Below, in pieces: positions 59,234 to 64,000 of a stretch of 64,000 nucleotides of DNA (its first letter is position 1; each line of letters starts with the position of its first letter). Location: assembly GCF_007641255.1 (NCBI RefSeq), contig NZ_CP036259.1:5113501-5177500 (forward strand), given 5' to 3'. The translations under genes and the position numbers were made by a program. The notes beneath the pieces were generated by a model. The model ran no database searches, was not told the DNA's origin, and saw nothing but the letters and a program-made list of their open reading frames with translations. This stretch comes from Sporomusa termitida (lineage in GTDB: Bacteria; Bacillota; Negativicutes; Sporomusales; Sporomusaceae).

Positions 59234-59755
59234 GTGTTGTTACGCATTGGCGACAAGATAGTCAACCGCCAGAAAATACACCAGACCATTGATCGCATTT
59301 TGGATTTGCGGTGCGATGGTTTATCACAGCAGGAGGTTGCTGGGCGCCTTGGTGTTGATCGCACCTTTGTCTCGCGGCTTGAGACAATCGGTGAGATTCG
59401 CAAAGGCGGCCGTGTAGCGCTCATCGGTTTTCCTTTGCAGAACTGTCAGGAGATCTATGCTGTAGCCCGGCAGGAAGGTATTGATTTTTGTCTTGTTTTA
59501 TCCGAACAGGAGCGTTGGGATTTTGTTCAAACCAAAAGCGGGGTAGAACTGTTCAATACAATTATGGAGATTGTGGGAAACGTCCGCAAATATGATATAG
59601 TTATTATTATTGGTTCAAATATGAGGATTAAATTAATTGAGACTATACTGGATAAAGTGGTGATCGGGGTGCAAATTGGCGAATCCCCTATTGCTGAGGA
59701 TAAATATGTCAATCCGGAGGATATTCGTGCTCTCATCAAGCAGCTCCGATTCTAA
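59234..59755 (+). CDS. HTH transcriptional regulator with C-terminal ligand-like domain
   Basis: The 173-residue protein has an N-terminal helix-turn-helix (DGLSQQEVAGRLGVDRTFVSRLE) and a C-terminal alpha/beta domain (ALIGFPLQNCQEIYAVARQ, YDIVIIIGSNMRIKLIETIL) that may bind a ligand. GTG start with GGGAG upstream. It is the first gene of an operon with two oxidoreductase-like genes and its own promoter bears a dyad, so it is most likely an autoregulator. The effector is unknown; an acyl compound would fit the AAR-like neighbour, but this is inference. Confidence 0.8.
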   Translation: MLLRIGDKIVNRQKIHQTIDRILDLRCDGLSQQEVAGRLGVDRTFVSRLETIGEIRKGGRVALIGFPLQNCQEIYAVARQEGIDFCLVLSEQERWDFVQTKSGVELFNTIMEIVGNVRKYDIVIIIGSNMRIKLIETILDKVVIGVQIGESPIAEDKYVNPEDIRALIKQLRF

Positions 59756-59770
59756 CCGGGAGGATAGTAG

Positions 59771-60673
59771 ATGAAACAGGTAGTAAGCATTAGTCTTGGT
59801 TCATCGAAACGCAACGGAACTACATCAGTTGTATTCGGCGGCCAGGAATTTTTGATAAAGAGAATTGGTACAGATGGTAATAAGCAGGCTGCAGCCCAAC
59901 TGATCCGTGAACTGGATGGGCAAGTGGATGCCATCGGCCTGGGCGGTACCGACTTATATATATATGCCGGCAGTAAACGGTACACCTTCCGGGAATCAGC
60001 AGGGTTAGCCGCTAATGCCCAAATAACACCGGTAGTTGACGGTAGTGCGATCAAGAATACACTGGAGCGGCAGGTCGTACCTTACCTTGAGGCCCAATAT
60101 CGATTGAGTTTTAAGGATAAGCAGGCTCTGATCGTTTGTGCTGTTGACCGGTTTGGGCTGGCTGAAGCACTGGTGAGAGCCGGCAGCCGGCCTGTTTTTG
60201 GCGATTTAATGTTTGGTTTAGGCCTGCCAATACCTATTCATACACTCAACGGCTTGGCACGATTGGCAAATGTTGCCGCACCTGTTATCACCAAACTTCC
60301 GGTTAGTTTCTTTTATCCTACGGGCGACAAGCAGACACAGGGAACGCCCCGGTTTGCGTCTTATTTTCGTGATGCTGCGATTATTGCCGGTGACTTTCAC
60401 TTTATCAGGCGTTATATGCCGGAGAATATGAGTGATAAACTTGTTATCACCAATACTGTTACCACAGAGGATGAGGTGTTGTTAAAGCAACGTGGTGTTA
60501 GGACACTGGTAACTACTACCCCGGAAATGGGGGGGCGCTCTTTTGGTACTAATATTTTAGAAGGGGTACTGACGGCTTTATCAGGTAAACGGCCGGAGCA
60601 ACTAACAGCCGGAGATTATACCTGTCTTATTGAACAGGCTGGCATTAAACCCAGAGTCAAACAACTCATATAA
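59771..60673 (+). CDS. Quinate 5-dehydrogenase-like protein of unknown function
   Basis: This 300-residue cytoplasmic protein is of a type that I recall being labelled quinate 5-dehydrogenase in Firmicutes, without biochemical proof that I know of. Visible parts are the start VVSISLGSSKRNGTTSVVF, an alpha/beta core with AIGLGGTDLYIYAGSKRYTFR, the region GSRPVFGDLMFGLGLPIPI, and the end VRTLVTTTPEMGGRSFGTNILEGVL. A clear Rossmann GxGxxG is not seen, so the dehydrogenase label is doubtful. It starts 15 nt after the regulator and ends 14 nt before the AAR-like gene, so all three are co-transcribed. Confidence 0.65.
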   Translation: MKQVVSISLGSSKRNGTTSVVFGGQEFLIKRIGTDGNKQAAAQLIRELDGQVDAIGLGGTDLYIYAGSKRYTFRESAGLAANAQITPVVDGSAIKNTLERQVVPYLEAQYRLSFKDKQALIVCAVDRFGLAEALVRAGSRPVFGDLMFGLGLPIPIHTLNGLARLANVAAPVITKLPVSFFYPTGDKQTQGTPRFASYFRDAAIIAGDFHFIRRYMPENMSDKLVITNTVTTEDEVLLKQRGVRTLVTTTPEMGGRSFGTNILEGVLTALSGKRPEQLTAGDYTCLIEQAGIKPRVKQLI

Positions 60674-60687
60674 GGAGGCGCGTGTAT

Positions 60688-61782
60688 TTGCAAAAATTTG
60701 CTTTTGTAGTTCATCCGCTGGAAGCCAAAGATTTTAGCCGCAAGTTCGCTTTTACCAAAAATTGGCCGGACGGATTGGTGGAAGGGATTATTAAATACAT
60801 ACCGCCGTTTAAAGTTTCGCATATTAGCGGCATTGATTCAGGGCATAATGCGGCCGAGGGATGGTTCGTTGGCTGCCCGCTAACATCCCGGCAGATGATT
60901 ACCATGCCGGAAAAATATGTGACTCAGAAAATTATCCAGGCTGGTAAAGTAGCCGAAAAAATGGGGGCTAAAATCGTTGGCCTAGGTGCTTTTACCTCAA
61001 TTGTCGGCGATGCCGGCATAACCGTAGCCAAGAATTTAAAGATTGCCGTGACTACCGGTAATAGTTATACGGTAGCGACTGCGCTGGCAGGAACGCGACA
61101 GGCGGCTAAAGTTATGGATATCGATCTGGAGCGGGCCAATGTACTGGTTTTGGGGGCGACTGGTGCTATCGGTGCAGCCTGCGCTCAGATTTTAGCCCGT
61201 GAGGTGCGTTATTTGACCCTGGCGGCCAGGGATGAAATTAAATTAGAAAAAATTGCTAGACAAATTTTTAAGACATCAGGATTAGCGGTGCGGGTAACGG
61301 CAAATACTAAACATGCTATTCGCAATGCGGATGTTGTTGTTGCTGTAACCAGTGCGATTGATAGTATTATCGAGCCTGAGGATTTAAAACCAGGTGCGAT
61401 TGTCTGTGATGTTGCCAGGCCGCGCAATGTTTCGCGCCGGGTAGCTGAAATACGCAAGGATGTCTTGGTTATTGAGGGTGGCGTTGTCGAAATTCCCGGC
61501 GATGTAAATTTTGGTGTGAATTTCGGATTTCCACCGAAAACAGCCTATGCCTGTATGGCCGAAACAATGATCTTAGCGCTTGAGGGCCGGTATGAGAACT
61601 TTACACTTGGGCGGGACTTAACCGTAAAGCAGGTTGAAACAATTGATAAACTGGCTGCCAAGCATGGTTTTAAATTAGCTGGGTTTCGAAGCTTCGAACG
61701 GGCCATTACCGCTCAGGAACTGGAAGTGATAAGAAATAGCGCCGCTGTTCAAATCAGTCAGGTGCAAAAAGGAGTACTTTAG
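60688..61782 (+). CDS. Homolog of cyanobacterial acyl-ACP reductase (AAR-like)
   Basis: This 364-residue protein aligns along its length with the cyanobacterial long-chain acyl-ACP reductase, which makes fatty aldehydes with NADPH. Shared blocks are GLGAFTSIV, TGNSYT, the Rossmann loop VLVLGATGAIGAAC, IIEPEDLKPGAIVCDVARPRN, VIEGGVVEIPGDVNFG, and ACMAETMILALEGRYENFTLGR. The last block keeps the Cys (Cys289) that carries the acyl thioester in AAR. Substrate and product here are unknown. TTG 60688 is chosen for its 9-nt spacing to AAGGAGG; GTG 60682 is too close. It is the last gene of the regulator operon. Confidence 0.8.
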   Translation: MQKFAFVVHPLEAKDFSRKFAFTKNWPDGLVEGIIKYIPPFKVSHISGIDSGHNAAEGWFVGCPLTSRQMITMPEKYVTQKIIQAGKVAEKMGAKIVGLGAFTSIVGDAGITVAKNLKIAVTTGNSYTVATALAGTRQAAKVMDIDLERANVLVLGATGAIGAACAQILAREVRYLTLAARDEIKLEKIARQIFKTSGLAVRVTANTKHAIRNADVVVAVTSAIDSIIEPEDLKPGAIVCDVARPRNVSRRVAEIRKDVLVIEGGVVEIPGDVNFGVNFGFPPKTAYACMAETMILALEGRYENFTLGRDLTVKQVETIDKLAAKHGFKLAGFRSFERAITAQELEVIRNSAAVQISQVQKGVL

Positions 61783-61788
61783 AAAATA

Positions 61789-61817
61789 TTGACAAATGAT
61801 CTATTTATGCCTATAAT
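61789..61817 (+). promoter_or_regulatory. Consensus sigma-A promoter of greA(-lysS)
   Basis: TTGACA (61789-61794), a 17-nt spacer, and TATAAT (61812-61817): a perfect match, predicting strong expression and a ~220-nt leader. Confidence 0.92.
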
Positions 61818-61823
61818 AATGAA

Positions 61824-62040
61824 AAATAGAGGATGACCTTCCTAATCGCAAGGTTGCCTCTTACCTTCCACAGTGTCAAGTTTCTACTTGACACTATTTA
61901 TATTGCCTAAGTCATGCGTTTCTGTAATTTTTCCGGGCGAGGAGGCAATTTTTTAGGAGAAGCGAATACACTATCTACAAAGTATATTTAGAATATTTGC
62001 AAAGACGTTTGCCAAATATTTAATAATAAAGAGGAGAATG
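61824..62040 (+). ncRNA. Structured leader of greA with competing pairings
   Basis: There are three hairpins. H1 is AGAGG..ACCTT/AAGGT..CCTCT (61828-61861). H2 is AGTGTCAAGT-TTCT-ACTTGACACT (61872-61895), followed by ATTTATATT. H3 is ATTGCCT (61902-61908) with AGGCAAT (61943-61949), followed by T5. TTGCCTC (61854-61860, part of H1) can also pair perfectly with GAGGCAA (61942-61948), so H1 and H3 could exclude each other. No known riboswitch motif or ORF is recognised. Confidence 0.5.
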
Positions 62041-62045
62041 ACATC

Positions 62046-62525
62046 ATGGAAAAAGACGTTATGCTGACAATAGACGGATTGAAAAAAATCGAGCATAAAC
62101 TTGATCATTTAAAATCAGTCCGCCGCCGGGAGGTTGCTGAACGTATTAAGCAAGCGATCGAATTTGGCGATATCAGCGAAAACTCAGAGTACGAAGATGC
62201 GAAAAATGAGCAGGCCTTCATTGAGGGGGAAATCCTGACTCTGGAAAAAATCCTGCGTAACGCCAAAGTCATTGATGAAGGCGAGGTTGGCACAGACATT
62301 GTTGCCCTGGGTTCTACTGTTAAACTCAAAGACCTTGAATTTGATGATGAACTCGAATATACCATTGTTGGTTCGGCTGAAGCTGACCCGGCAGAATCTA
62401 AAATCTCCAATGAATCGCCTGTTGGTCAGGCTATACTTGGCCAGAAAGTGGGCAGCATTGTGGAAGTAAATGTTCCGGCTGGTATCTTAAAATATGAAAT
62501 TATGGAGATTAGACGCCAGCACTAA
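62046..62525 (+). CDS. greA: Transcription elongation factor GreA
   Basis: GreA rescues backtracked RNA polymerase by stimulating transcript cleavage. The 159-residue protein has the N-terminal coiled coil with the acidic tip ([23 protein letters not shown]) and the C-terminal FKBP-like domain ([23 protein letters not shown]). The Asp and Glu at the tip are intact. GAGGAGAA precedes the ATG. greA-lysS is the Bacillus order too. Confidence 0.96.
   Translation: MEKDVMLTIDGLKKIEHKLDHLKSVRRREVAERIKQAIEFGDISENSEYEDAKNEQAFIEGEILTLEKILRNAKVIDEGEVGTDIVALGSTVKLKDLEFDDELEYTIVGSAEADPAESKISNESPVGQAILGQKVGSIVEVNVPAGILKYEIMEIRRQH

Positions 62526-64000
<1,475 letters not shown>

Noticed and set aside
61824..62040. 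T-box leader for lysS/greA
   Set aside because: No T-box sequence (TGGNACCGCG-type) or specifier stem is visible.

Overview
This 64 kb window is chromosomal DNA from an endospore-forming Firmicute. The evidence is spo0F, fin, spoVT, yabP, yabQ, spoIIE, a gerA/gerB/gerC germinant-receptor operon and a spoIID-type gene, together with Gram-positive style Shine-Dalgarno sites and frequent GTG/TTG starts. Protein style and gene content (AAR-like cluster, split ThrE, YibE/F, spo0F-fsa-glpX) suggest the Sporomusaceae (Negativicutes), but nothing in the window proves that placement. I see no rRNA, tRNA, CRISPR, prophage or insertion sequence.

Layout. 0-7 kb: end of pyrG, sppA, a Yip1 membrane protein, a convergent DUF6044-like membrane protein, spo0F, a zinc-ribbon protein, fsa and glpX. 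7-10 kb: a LysM/M23 peptidase, a metallophosphoesterase-fold protein that has lost its metal ligands, a PrsW-like membrane protein and fin. 10-17.8 kb: mfd, spoVT, yabM, yabN(mazG), hup, the Bacillus-type order. 17.9-29.3 kb: a phosphate island with phoP, pstB, phoU, phoR (reverse), pstS, pstC, pstA, a CYTH-CHAD protein, a zinc phospholipase C and an MGDG-synthase/UgtP-type glycosyltransferase. 29.4-37.8 kb: an EAL-CBS-GGDEF protein, a SpoIID-type lipoprotein and gerA-gerB-gerC-gerC. 38-48.7 kb: yabP, a lytic transglycosylase, yabQ, divIC, yabR, spoIIE, the thrE halves, tilS, hpt and ftsH, resuming the Bacillus order. 49-64 kb: YibE/F, a MetE-like protein, a two-component system with a secreted repeat protein, birA-bioY, coaX, dusB, an AAR-like oxidoreductase cluster, greA and lysS (cut by the window end).

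How the genes work together. Four promoters (pstB, pstS, pstC and, on the minus strand, the glycosyltransferase) carry TTAACA direct repeats with an 11-nt period and a -10 hexamer 20-21 nt after the last repeat. This is the layout of a PhoP box and places phosphate uptake and a putative phospholipid-to-glycolipid operon under one regulator. birA-bioY has a clear BirA operator inside its promoter. The AAR-like operon starts with a helix-turn-helix gene whose promoter holds a matching dyad.

Non-coding structure is unusually rich: a three-copy dispersed repeat with hairpin-preserving substitutions, three long rod-like palindromes between 51 and 58 kb, an inverted repeat that supplies the C-terminal tail of the phospholipase, and a structured leader before greA with competing pairings.
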